From: JAGFIY01 sp964499285
GTDB lineage: Bacteria; Bacteroidota; Ignavibacteria; Ignavibacteriales; Melioribacteraceae
Reading direction: 5' to 3'
Length of the DNA: 25,168 bases
Assembly: GCA_964499285.1 (NCBI GenBank)
Contig: CAZCLA010000040.1
Location: forward strand, 1 to 25,168
A program made the translations under genes and the position numbers. Shown piece after piece: positions 17,871 to 24,789 of the stretch. The notes below the pieces were generated by a model. The model was not told where the DNA came from. It saw nothing but the letters and a program-made list of their open reading frames with translations, and did no database searches. Position 1 is the stretch's first letter. The number at the start of each line of letters is the position of its first letter.

Positions 17871-17888
17871 ATTTTATTATCTAAATAA

Positions 17889-18614
17889 ATGAGTTCAGTA
17901 AATAAAAAAAAGAAGTTAAGTATCTTTTCGCCAGTAATATTTTTGCTGAAGGTATTTTTTGTATTTACTGTTTTACTTATAGTGTGTCTTTTCATGTTTA
18001 AATGGATAGATCCCCCTATAAGCGCTTTCATTGTTTCAAACACAACGGTCAAAAGCTATTTAACGTTTGGTGCTGCGGAATACAAACAAAATTGGGTCTC
18101 GTTCGATGAGATCTCGCCACATTTTTTTGTTGCAGTAATTTCATCGGAAGACCAACGGTTTTTAGAACACTTCGGTTTCGATTTTAAACAAATCGAGAAA
18201 GCAATTGAAGAAAGAGACAGAGGGCGTAGAGTGAGAGGCGCAAGTACAATAACTCAACAACTTGCGAAGAATCTTTTTCTCTGGAGCGGTAAAGATTTTA
18301 TTCGAAAAGGAGTCGAAGCATATATCACTCTATGGATGGAACTAATTTTAAGCAAAAAAAGAATACTGGAACTCTATGCAAACATCGTCGAACTAGGAAA
18401 TTCAATTTACGGAGTAGAGGCAGCTTCGTTAGAATATTTCAATAAGCCAGCGAAAAGATTAACTAAATCCGAAGCAGCTTTGCTTGCTGCAATACTTCCT
18501 TACCCAAAACGTTATAATTTAAGCAGACCTACTGACTTTCTACTTGGGAAAAAAGAAAAAATCAAATTAAGAATGGATCAAATTGGAGGGGAGGCTATTC
18601 TAAAACAACTTTAG
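17889..18614 (+). CDS. mtgA: Monofunctional biosynthetic peptidoglycan transglycosylase
   Basis: The 241-residue product is a GT51 glycosyltransferase that polymerises lipid II into glycan strands. A single N-terminal membrane anchor lies at about 15-38. Catalytic E87 is in VAVISSEDQRFLEHFGFD. It is followed by RVRGASTITQQLAKNLFLW (115-132), then RKGVEAYITLWMELILSKKRILELYANIVELG (E143 the second acidic residue) and YGVEAASLEYFNKPAKRLTKSEAALLAAILP. No transpeptidase domain follows, and the length is normal for MtgA. It lies 18 nt after the carboxypeptidase gene with no clear ribosome-binding site. Its last 20 nt overlap the convergent SET-domain gene. Confidence 0.93.
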   Translation: MSSVNKKKKLSIFSPVIFLLKVFFVFTVLLIVCLFMFKWIDPPISAFIVSNTTVKSYLTFGAAEYKQNWVSFDEISPHFFVAVISSEDQRFLEHFGFDFKQIEKAIEERDRGRRVRGASTITQQLAKNLFLWSGKDFIRKGVEAYITLWMELILSKKRILELYANIVELGNSIYGVEAASLEYFNKPAKRLTKSEAALLAAILPYPKRYNLSRPTDFLLGKKEKIKLRMDQIGGEAILKQL

Positions 18615-19029
18615 TTTTTGAAGCACAAGTTCTGCAGCTGCAGTTTTCGTAAATCTCTTCGTAACCATAATCCATAGTTATTTCTTCGCCGGGTTCAATA
18701 GCTCTCAACGAAACCAAGTTAAGAGATTCATCATCTCTGTCGAGAACTATGCAGTTGGGTTCACAATCGTGGTTTATATATTTTATCTTATCAGTTTTAA
18801 AAGTATCTATATAATAATCACCGTTCCAAAAAATGTAAACGTTGCCATCTTCTTCTTCACGCCTCTCACATTCAAATCCATCGATCACCTCGCCTTTGAT
18901 TACCATCACGAGCGAATTTTCTGGAATTATGACGGAAGAAAAGATTCCTTTACCATGAATCGGTGATTCTTTTACGAAGATATGTTCTTCCCAGTCTTTG
19001 GTGTAATTTTGCAGATTATTTCGAGCCAA
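18595..19029 (-). CDS. SET-domain lysine methyltransferase-like protein
   Basis: The 144-residue product is a compact SET domain with a post-SET cysteine cluster. Evidence is the N-terminal IHGKGIFSSVIIPENSLV, the cofactor motif INHDCEPNC (85-93), GEEITMDYGY (114-123) with the catalytic Tyr at 121, and C130-x-C132-x2-C135 at the end. In eukaryotic SET enzymes the post-SET cysteines bind zinc together with a cysteine of the NHxCxPN motif (C89 here). It probably uses S-adenosylmethionine to methylate a protein lysine; the target is unknown. The start overlaps the upstream exported-protein gene by 14 nt, and the end overlaps mtgA on the opposite strand by 20 nt. Small SET proteins occur sporadically in bacteria. 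Confidence 0.85.
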   Translation of the reverse strand: MARNNLQNYTKDWEEHIFVKESPIHGKGIFSSVIIPENSLVMVIKGEVIDGFECERREEEDGNVYIFWNGDYYIDTFKTDKIKYINHDCEPNCIVLDRDDESLNLVSLRAIEPGEEITMDYGYEEIYENCSCRTCASKTKVVLE

Positions 19030-19456
19030 GATATTCCAATGATTTTTTTAGAATATAATCAGCATCACTGTTCGGGTAGATAGGATAGCTGTATTTGTAT
19101 GCAAGAATTTGCGTATCTACTTTGTAATTAAAACTCTTAACAACATTATCATTTTCATCATAGAATACCATTTCAAGAATACTGTATTTTTTCAACTCTC
19201 TGTTTATTAAATAATAAGTCTTAATTTTGTAAACATCTTTGTCGATCCCTTCCATTTCAAGAGGAGGGACTGCGTCTTGAAGAGCCCAAACATAAAAATC
19301 TGCACCTTTAAAACTGTTTAGACCGTAAACATCGATAAAAAGACCGCCGCCAAAAGTTTTATCTGTGCTAACCCAAATTTCACCTGGGTTCTGCGGAAAA
19401 AGCGGAAGGCTGAGAAAAGTAATAATTATTATTACAAACGGGAAATTTATTTTCAT
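19016..19456 (-). CDS. Exported protein, resembles surface-adhesin protein E-like domain
   Basis: I chose the start at the internal ATG giving MKINFPFVIIIITFLSLPLFPQ, a good Sec signal peptide preceded by AAGAGA. A longer frame begins at 19489 but would bury this signal. The mature 120 or so residues contain the pattern VWALQD, YKIKTYYLINRELKKYSILEMVFYDENDNVVKSF, then a YPIYPNSDADYILKKSLEYL ending. This resembles small exported surface-adhesin protein E-like domains, although their usual cysteine pair is missing. I hold this family assignment at low confidence. The gene overlaps the following SET gene by 14 nt, so the two are probably co-expressed. Function is unknown. Confidence 0.65.
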   Translation of the reverse strand: MKINFPFVIIIITFLSLPLFPQNPGEIWVSTDKTFGGGLFIDVYGLNSFKGADFYVWALQDAVPPLEMEGIDKDVYKIKTYYLINRELKKYSILEMVFYDENDNVVKSFNYKVDTQILAYKYSYPIYPNSDADYILKKSLEYLGSK

Positions 19457-19633
19457 ATAGCTATCTCTTCGGTTTAAAATCGAGTACAAAAATAATAACT
19501 TTACTGTAAAATTAAAGTATAAAAATAAAATTAACAGAAACGCGGCAGGTCAAATAGGGAAAATCTACTTTGATCAGAAAATTCTACAGGTAGTATTTTC
19601 AATTACCTAAAATTTTTACTCTAAGTATTATCT

Positions 19634-21274
19634 TCAGGAGTTGAAAGTAACTCTAAATGAAGAACCTCTTCCTTTTTCACTCTCAAAATCAATATTAGCT
19701 TTGTTCATTTCACAGAACTTCTTAACGATTGCCAATCCCAAACCGTTTCCCTCAAATGGTCTAGCGTAGCCCTGGTTTTCTTGAGTGAAGGGATCGAACA
19801 TTTTTTCGAAGTATTCTTTTGATATTCCGATTCCTGTATCTCTTACTTCAACAAAAAGTTTGTTTTGAACATCACGTTTAAAAATAATATCTATATTTCC
19901 CTTGTTAGTAAACTTTATTGCATTACTTAAGAGATTTGCAATAATTTGCTCAATTCCGTATTGATCCGCAATTAAGGATGTATCGTCTGTATCTACTTTC
20001 ACTTCAACTTTTAATCCTGCAGCTTTAGCTTCCTCTTCAAATTCAGCTATTATTAAAGGAAGAATATCTTTGTATATGTCGAACTTCTTAATTTCATATT
20101 CATATGTACCGGTTTGAAGTTCGGACATATTCAAAATCATGTTTATTGTTCTAATAATTCTTCTGCCGGCAGTTTCGATTATATGAAATGCGTCGGGATC
20201 TACCACACCCACTTTTTCTTCAAGCTGTTCCCTAATAAGATTAGAAAATGCAAGCAGCACGTGAATAGGAGTTCTGATTTCATGAGATACCTGTGCGAGG
20301 AATTCTGTTTTTAGTTCGTTTGCTCTTTCGGCTCTTTCTTTAGCCTTAATAAGGTTTTCTTTAATTTCTTCGGCTGTTGTTATATCGTGAATGCTGCCTT
20401 GATAAAATTGTATTTTATTCTCGGCATCAAAACTTGCCATCAAGTTGAGATTTACAATGGTTGGTTTTGTTGTTCCTCTTAATTTGAGGGACATATTCGA
20501 TACTTCAATGCCCGAATTTATGTAATTCAATAATGTTTTCTTTTCGTTCTCTTCAAGAATAAAATCATTAAGGAAATTGTATTTTCTTACATCAGATCTA
20601 CTATCTACTGATATAATTTTTTTGAATGCATCGTTTGCGAATATTAAATCGAATGAGGTTGATAATTGAAAAATTCCCTCACGCGAAGTATCAAATATTT
20701 GCTTAAATCTTCTTTCCGATTCTTTTACTTGTTTTGTTTTTGTTAAGATATCCTCTCTAAGCTTATTATTTACCATACAAGCCGCAACTGAAATAGAGCT
20801 CATTAAAGTGACGAGTACTACTGTTTCGAACAAGTTCGGTTGAAAGTAAATATCAGATCTATTCAAAAACAAAGCAGCGGCAAAAACTAAGTTGTAATAA
20901 ATTGCGACTATGATCTGGTTTTTTACATCCCAATTTAGGAAGAGCGCTGCCGTAAATATTGTCAATGCTGCTATGCTCGAGTTAACCAAAACCGTCGAAG
21001 GAAGTATGGAGATAATTATACCGAATGAAATTATTATTGAGAGAAGAAGAGTATGAATCAATCCTACAACATATTTTGTAACGTTGTGATTCATTGAGAA
21101 TAACAGAACCCAAAATGCAGCTGCTATTGCAACATATCTTGCCCAATAAACATGCAAGGAAACTTCAGTGAAATATCGTACCTCGAAAATAAGTGCAATC
21201 AATCCCGAAAAAATTGTAAGGTAAGCTAAAATTCTCAACGGTTTGACTAGCAGTGTTCTCTCAGTAATTCCCAT
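19634..21274 (-). CDS. Membrane-bound PAS sensor histidine kinase
   Basis: The start at 21274 (MGITERTLLVKPLR) is preferred because GAGGGG lies 5 nt upstream. A longer frame starts at 21310 but has no ribosome-binding site. The 546-residue product has about six hydrophobic helices (about 10-170), a PAS-like domain (about 190-300) and a short coiled linker. The HisKA domain has FLAQVSHEIRTPIH, with phosphoacceptor H331. The HATPase domain shows the N box (IIANLLSNAIKFT), G1 (VRDTGIGIS) and G2 (GNGLGLAIVKKF). It should autophosphorylate in response to an unknown signal. No response regulator or receiver domain is nearby, so its partner is elsewhere. Confidence 0.9.
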   Translation of the reverse strand: MGITERTLLVKPLRILAYLTIFSGLIALIFEVRYFTEVSLHVYWARYVAIAAAFWVLLFSMNHNVTKYVVGLIHTLLLSIIISFGIIISILPSTVLVNSSIAALTIFTAALFLNWDVKNQIIVAIYYNLVFAAALFLNRSDIYFQPNLFETVVLVTLMSSISVAACMVNNKLREDILTKTKQVKESERRFKQIFDTSREGIFQLSTSFDLIFANDAFKKIISVDSRSDVRKYNFLNDFILEENEKKTLLNYINSGIEVSNMSLKLRGTTKPTIVNLNLMASFDAENKIQFYQGSIHDITTAEEIKENLIKAKERAERANELKTEFLAQVSHEIRTPIHVLLAFSNLIREQLEEKVGVVDPDAFHIIETAGRRIIRTINMILNMSELQTGTYEYEIKKFDIYKDILPLIIAEFEEEAKAAGLKVEVKVDTDDTSLIADQYGIEQIIANLLSNAIKFTNKGNIDIIFKRDVQNKLFVEVRDTGIGISKEYFEKMFDPFTQENQGYARPFEGNGLGLAIVKKFCEMNKANIDFESEKGRGSSFRVTFNS

Positions 21275-21279
21275 TTTAT

Positions 21280-21285
21280 CCCCTC
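21280..21285 (-). promoter_or_regulatory. Ribosome-binding site deciding the histidine kinase start
   Basis: GAGGGG on the minus strand is 5 nt from the ATG at 21274. It supports this start over the longer alternative at 21310. Confidence 0.65.
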
Positions 21286-21519
21286 TCTGGGCGGTTTCTT
21301 CAATTATCATTGTTAATTAGTCTAATATAAATGTGAACAAATATGGTGCCAATAAATCTAATAATTCCCGAGTAATTAGATGTGAGTAAAAGCACAAAAT
21401 GATAGTTAATTCATAGTAAAAATATTCTCGTAATAGATTTTATTTTTGCCTATGTCTAATTATAAGAAATTATCTCCATTTAATACTATTTTATTTTTTG
21501 CAAACATTCGCTGCAAATC

Positions 21520-23532
21520 CTATTTTTTTTCAAAGGGGAGAGTAAACTTAAATTTACTGCCTACTCCAATTTTACTTTTTATCTGAATCTTTCCCCCATG
21601 ATATTTTACAAATTCATGACAAAGTACCAAACCAAGTCCGGTTCCTTTTTCCTTTTCAGTTCCTAAATTTGAGTACCTTTTTGCGATTTTAAATAAACTG
21701 TTAATTTCTGGTTTTGTCATACCGATTCCAGTATCCTCAACCTGAATGTGTGAAAAACTTTTAGTCATACCTGCACTAAGTATTATTGTGCCACCTCTAT
21801 TCGTGAACTTAATTGCATTCGTGAGCAGATTTCTTAAAATAAATTTCAGCATATTTTCATCGGCATAAACACTCATTTTCTTTGGAATACTTACATTCAA
21901 TTTTATTCCCTTTCTTTCCGCTAGGTTATTTGTCAATTTCAACTCACTCTGAACATATTCATAAAGCGGTATATTGAGAGGAGAAAATTCCATAGAATTC
22001 ATTTGTGAACGAGACCAAAGGAGAAGGTCTTCCAACAATCCATAACTGTACTGTGCGGAATTGTAAATTATCTTTGCTAGTTCTTCTGTTTCGGGATCAA
22101 CAGCTTTTTTCAAATTAGTCAATAACAGTTCCGTTGTGTTAACCAAATGTTGAAATGGATTTCTAAGATCGTGAGCGATTATGGAAAAGAATTTATCCTT
22201 TGCTGCATTTGCAATTTCCAATTGCTTTTTGCTATGTAAAAGAAGTTCTTCATTCAGTTTGGAAATTGTTATATCCTGTATTGTTCCAAAAAGATACTTT
22301 ATATTTTTGTCATCGCTACTTTTTATTTTACCTATTTTGTGGATGTACCTGGTTTTGAGATCTTTTCCTATGATTCTAAAAGTGAGATCCAGCGGTTTGC
22401 TTTGTTTTATTGACTTATCTATTGCAAGTTTTACAAAATTTCTATCATCCTTATCGATAATTTTTAAATACTCTTTAACCAACATTTTTTTATCGTTTTT
22501 GCGAGGAAGTCCAAATATTTTCAATGCACCATCAGACCAAATTATTTCGCCCTTTTTCGAATTGATCTGAAAATTTCCGAGGTTGGCTATCTTTTCAGCC
22601 TCGTTAAGTTTTTGTTCACTCTCTTTAAGAGCTGCTTCAATTTTGTTTTGTTCAGTCACATCGAAGATCATTGAGAAAAGAACATCTTTCTTATCTATTT
22701 TCATTGGAGTGGAGAAAACATCCACATCTCTTATTTCACCAGTTGCAATCCTGTGCCGGAAATTAAATTTGTTTATGGACCTTTTGATCACTCTGTTCAT
22801 CGCTGCACGGACCTGTTGCCGATGAAGCATATTAATTTCAAATATTGATCTAGAGGTCAAATCCTCATAACCATAAAACTTGAACGCAGCTTCGTTTGCC
22901 TCAACAATTCTGCCCGTTTTTTGATCGATTACTAATTTAATTGTTTTATCTTCTTTAAAGATTGTTCTAAAACGTTCTTCACTTTCTTGTAGATTTGAAA
23001 GCGTTCGAATTCGATCAATAAAAAGTCCAATATTTCTTGCAATAATCTCAAGTGTTTTCAAATCTTTTAATGAATAGGCATTTTCATTTTTGTAATCTTG
23101 CAGAGCAATAACACCGATCACTTCGTTTGTTGCTGGATTAAACAACGGAGCTCCGATCCAAACCGGAGAATATTCTCCGATCACTTGAAATTTGTTTTTG
23201 AATATTTGCTTCTCACGTTCGGAAGTAATAATTTCAGCTTTCTTTGATTTGCAGACGTAATCGGTTAGAGTGTACGGTAATTTTAAATGAGTCTCAGGAT
23301 CTATAGTATCGTTTTCATCAATATAATATGGGAATGTATATGTGTCAGTTTCATCATGATAAAGCGCAACGAAAAAATTTTTTGCTGACATTAAGTGAGA
23401 AATTCTATGATGTATTTCTTTAAGAAAATCACGCAGTCTAAAGTTCTTGAATGAAAGGACCGATACGTCATACAGCAGATTTTGAATATCGATGTTCTGG
23501 AATCTGCTTCCTGATTTTTCACTTTTTTTCAT
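21520..23532 (-). CDS. Soluble GAF-PAS-PAS sensor histidine kinase
   Basis: The 670-residue product has no transmembrane helix and should be cytoplasmic. In order it shows a GAF domain (about 30-178, ending GVIALQDYKNENAYSLKDLKTLEIIARNIGLFI), a PAS domain (about 182-298), and a second PAS with PAC-like end (about 305-425, YLFGTIQDITISK). HisKA follows with FFSIIAHDLRNPFQHL and phosphoacceptor H454. The HATPase domain (about 555-668) has the N box LRNLLTNAIKFTNRGG, G1 VEDTGIGM and G2 GTGLGLVLCHEF. It lies upstream of the membrane-bound kinase, separated by about 245 nt. No receiver domain or response regulator is encoded in the window. Sensed ligand unknown. Confidence 0.9.
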   Translation of the reverse strand: MKKSEKSGSRFQNIDIQNLLYDVSVLSFKNFRLRDFLKEIHHRISHLMSAKNFFVALYHDETDTYTFPYYIDENDTIDPETHLKLPYTLTDYVCKSKKAEIITSEREKQIFKNKFQVIGEYSPVWIGAPLFNPATNEVIGVIALQDYKNENAYSLKDLKTLEIIARNIGLFIDRIRTLSNLQESEERFRTIFKEDKTIKLVIDQKTGRIVEANEAAFKFYGYEDLTSRSIFEINMLHRQQVRAAMNRVIKRSINKFNFRHRIATGEIRDVDVFSTPMKIDKKDVLFSMIFDVTEQNKIEAALKESEQKLNEAEKIANLGNFQINSKKGEIIWSDGALKIFGLPRKNDKKMLVKEYLKIIDKDDRNFVKLAIDKSIKQSKPLDLTFRIIGKDLKTRYIHKIGKIKSSDDKNIKYLFGTIQDITISKLNEELLLHSKKQLEIANAAKDKFFSIIAHDLRNPFQHLVNTTELLLTNLKKAVDPETEELAKIIYNSAQYSYGLLEDLLLWSRSQMNSMEFSPLNIPLYEYVQSELKLTNNLAERKGIKLNVSIPKKMSVYADENMLKFILRNLLTNAIKFTNRGGTIILSAGMTKSFSHIQVEDTGIGMTKPEINSLFKIAKRYSNLGTEKEKGTGLGLVLCHEFVKYHGGKIQIKSKIGVGSKFKFTLPFEKK

Positions 23533-23834
23533 AATTATCGTTTCTCAATAATGATGTATTACAATTGAGAATAAAACATCAAACTGCTTTCAATTGCTAA
23601 GTGCATTTAGTCATTTGAGATCAACTCACACACTAATTGGATTAAAATTATTATAATTCTCAGAAAAGTACATGTTTATAGTTATAATCGAATATATATT
23701 TGATTTGTTTAACGCAATCACACTCTGAAACTAATTATTAATTTTTGTTCTGTATTAGGTGATTAGATGCAATTGGAATTAAAAAGAATCGAGGTGGAAG
23801 TAAAGTTTTCGGAGTCTTGCAGAATATGATGATA
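23533..23834. other. Gene-free interval before the tandem tRNA-associated repeats
   Basis: About 300 AT-rich bases separate the histidine kinase start from the first repeat unit. I see no convincing coding frame, RNA gene or strong promoter. A 20-codon frame at about 23768 has no support. The promoter for the minus-strand kinase gene should lie in its left part. Confidence 0.5.
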
Positions 23835-23839
23835 TTTTG

Positions 23840-23890
23840 CGGAAGGGGAGGGATTCTCCCAGCGGGATGCCTTCGGCAGAACCCTCGGAT
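23840..23890 (-). pseudogene. tRNA-Ser 3'-end remnant with hairpin insertion, copy 1
   Basis: These 51 nt equal the last 29 nt of tRNA-Ser(CGA) (24452-24480: end of variable arm, T arm, 3' acceptor strand, discriminator) plus 22 extra nt at 23857-23878, exactly between TTC and GAA of the T-loop. No anticodon arm, D arm or 5' acceptor strand is present, so it cannot be a tRNA. Confidence 0.9.
23857..23878. repeat. Twin 11-nt mini-hairpins inserted in the T-loop, copy 1
   Basis: The insertion is two adjacent 11-nt hairpins on the plus strand, TCCC-AGC-GGGA and TGCC-TTC-GGCA, each with a 4-bp stem and 3-nt loop. Flanking TTC and GAA extend the structure, so the whole T arm could fold as a three-way junction on the retained T stem. 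Confidence 0.9.
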
Positions 23891-23898
23891 GAAGAGAA

Positions 23899-24141
23899 TT
23901 AAATGATATTATTATCTTTAAGCCAGATATGACCTTGAAAGGATTTGAAAAATCGTTCCCGTCTGTAAGCTTCTGATCTTGTTTCAAATTCTTCAAAATA
24001 ATGAACTACAAAAGGACGATGTGCCTTTGAATACTTAGATTTTCCTTTATTGTGTAGGACCAACCTTTTCTTAAGATCAGCCGTACTCCCTTTATAGTAT
24101 GAACCATCCTTGAGGCTTTTTAAGATGTACGTATAAAACAT
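23899..24141 (-). CDS. Small GIY-YIG nuclease-domain protein, copy 1
   Basis: The 80-residue product is a single GIY-YIG domain of the small UPF0213/URI-like type. The first motif is Y3-T-Y5 (GIY position), the second Y16-K-G18 (YIG position). R26, H30 and the metal-binding E62 (in AYRRERFFKSFQG) are in the expected order. It is identical to the second copy at 24205-24447. Its ATG follows a tRNA-like fragment rather than an intact tRNA. No DNA-binding domain is attached. Proteins of this class are predicted endonucleases of unknown substrate; a homing role here is inference from the context. No Shine-Dalgarno is visible. Confidence 0.85.
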   Translation of the reverse strand: MFYTYILKSLKDGSYYKGSTADLKKRLVLHNKGKSKYSKAHRPFVVHYFEEFETRSEAYRRERFFKSFQGHIWLKDNNII

Positions 24142-24145
24142 TTTG

Positions 24146-24196
24146 CGGAAGGGGAGGGATTCTCCCAGCGGGATGCCTTCGGCAGAACCCTCGGAT
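24146..24196 (-). pseudogene. tRNA-Ser 3'-end remnant with hairpin insertion, copy 2
   Basis: Same organisation as the remnant at 23840-23890: 29 nt of tRNA-Ser 3' sequence interrupted in the T-loop by the 22-nt twin hairpin at 24163-24184. It lies between the two nuclease genes and directly precedes the start codon of the distal copy. Confidence 0.9.
24163..24184. repeat. Twin 11-nt mini-hairpins inserted in the T-loop, copy 2
   Basis: Identical to the insertion at 23857-23878. The insertion point relative to the intact tRNA is unambiguous, because neither end base matches its alternative neighbour. Confidence 0.9.
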
Positions 24197-24204
24197 GAAG
24201 AGAA

Positions 24205-24447
24205 TTAAATGATATTATTATCTTTAAGCCAGATATGACCTTGAAAGGATTTGAAAAATCGTTCCCGTCTGTAAGCTTCTGATCTTGTTTCAAATTCTTC
24301 AAAATAATGAACTACAAAAGGACGATGTGCCTTTGAATACTTAGATTTTCCTTTATTGTGTAGGACCAACCTTTTCTTAAGATCAGCCGTACTCCCTTTA
24401 TAGTATGAACCATCCTTGAGGCTTTTTAAGATGTACGTATAAAACAT
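24205..24447 (-). CDS. Small GIY-YIG nuclease-domain protein, copy 2
   Basis: This is the copy adjacent to the intact tRNA-Ser(CGA); the 80-residue protein is identical to that at 23899-24141. The ATG begins only 4 nt (CAAA) after the tRNA discriminator base, so the gene is almost certainly in the same transcript as the tRNA. 3' processing of the tRNA would leave a nearly leaderless mRNA. There is no Shine-Dalgarno: the preceding sequence is the pyrimidine-rich 3' acceptor strand. Motif residues are Y3/Y5, Y16/G18, R26, H30 and E62. The 63 nt after its stop carry the tRNA remnant. Confidence 0.87.
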   Translation of the reverse strand: MFYTYILKSLKDGSYYKGSTADLKKRLVLHNKGKSKYSKAHRPFVVHYFEEFETRSEAYRRERFFKSFQGHIWLKDNNII

Positions 24448-24451
24448 TTTG

Positions 24452-24539
24452 CGGAAGGGGAGGGATTCGAACCCTCGGATCCCAAAAAAGGATCAACGGT
24501 TTTCGAGACCGCCCCGTTCAACCACTCCGGCACCCTTCC
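24452..24539 (-). tRNA. tRNA-Ser (anticodon CGA)
   Basis: The 88-nt tRNA folds well: acceptor GGAAGGG/CCCTTCC with discriminator G; anticodon stem GCGGT/ACCGT around loop CTCGAAA (anticodon CGA, reads UCG); long class II variable arm GATCC-TTTTTT-GGGATC; T arm GAGGG-TTCGAAT-CCCTC. CCA is not encoded. Two units carrying copies of its 3' end lie immediately downstream. Confidence 0.96.
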
Positions 24540-24633
24540 GTTTTTTGTGAATACAAACTTAAAAAAATCTTCTTTCTTTTCCTTCCTCATTTCATTATAA
24601 ATTTCGGAATTGATATATTTGTATTCTTTTTTG

Positions 24634-24720
24634 GGAGAGATGCAGGAGTGGCTGAACTGGCTCGCCTGGAAAGCGGGTATACCTTCACGGGTATCGTGGG
24701 TTCGAATCCCACTCTCTCCG
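24634..24720 (+). tRNA. tRNA-Ser (anticodon GGA)
   Basis: The 87-nt tRNA has acceptor GGAGAGA/TCTCTCC with discriminator G, anticodon stem CTCGC/GCGGG around loop CTGGAAA (anticodon GGA, reads UCC and UCU), a long class II variable arm, and T arm GTGGG-TTCGAAT-CCCAC. CCA is not encoded. It is divergent from tRNA-Ser(CGA), 94 nt away. A recombinase gene points at its 3' end from the right, making it a candidate attachment site. Confidence 0.96.
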
Positions 24721-24730
24721 CGGGTAATAT

Positions 24731-24774
24731 TAAAAGTTCGATAATAGCTTTTTTAGTCTGTTTTCGAACTTTTA
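24731..24774 (+). terminator. Hairpin after tRNA-Ser(GGA)
   Basis: A perfect 10-bp inverted repeat (TAAAAGTTCG and CGAACTTTTA, loop 24 nt) starts 10 nt after the tRNA and is followed by a T-rich stretch. It could end the tRNA transcript. The long loop makes it weaker than usual, and it might instead belong to a recombination site. Confidence 0.4.
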
Positions 24775-24789
24775 TTGTTTTAAATTCAT

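Larger units (their letters stand above)
23835..24140 (-). repeat. 306-bp tandem unit, copy 1 (distal to tRNA-Ser)
   Basis: This unit appears identical base for base to the adjacent unit at 24141-24446. It contains, in minus-strand order, all but the first base of an 80-codon GIY-YIG gene and then a copy of the 3' 29 nt of tRNA-Ser(CGA) with a 22-nt insertion. The third period (24447 onward) is the real tRNA 3' end. To the left, homology ends at ATTTTGC, just after the tRNA-like end. Confidence 0.95.
24141..24446 (-). repeat. 306-bp tandem unit, copy 2 (next to tRNA-Ser)
   Basis: This second unit appears identical to copy 1. Its right edge meets the true 3' end of tRNA-Ser(CGA). The exact 306-bp period and absence of visible differences indicate recent duplication or ongoing homogenisation. 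Confidence 0.95.

Noticed and set aside
19457..19489. Longer N-terminus for the exported protein and similar extension of the histidine kinase (21275-21310)
   Set aside because: Both extensions lack ribosome-binding sites, whereas the internal starts have them; for the exported protein the shorter form begins directly with a signal peptide.
23840..23890. A functional tRNA with an intron in the T-loop
   Set aside because: Only the last 29 nt of tRNA sequence are present, with no anticodon arm or 5' acceptor strand. The 22-nt insert lacks any self-splicing intron core.
23763..23996. A 77-codon minus-strand frame through the end of nuclease copy 1 and the tRNA remnant
   Set aside because: It runs out of frame through the GIY-YIG gene and the structured tRNA-like tail. 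Its sequence repeats at 24120-24302 simply because the DNA is duplicated.
24120..24302. A 60-codon minus-strand frame across the unit 2 tail
   Set aside because: Shadow of the duplicated unit, sharing its N-terminal part with the previous frame and then entering the next nuclease gene out of frame.
23835..24480. CRISPR-like or ordinary IS structure
   Set aside because: The repeats are 306-bp coding units, not short repeats with unique spacers. There is no transposase and no terminal inverted repeats; the boundaries are tRNA sequence.
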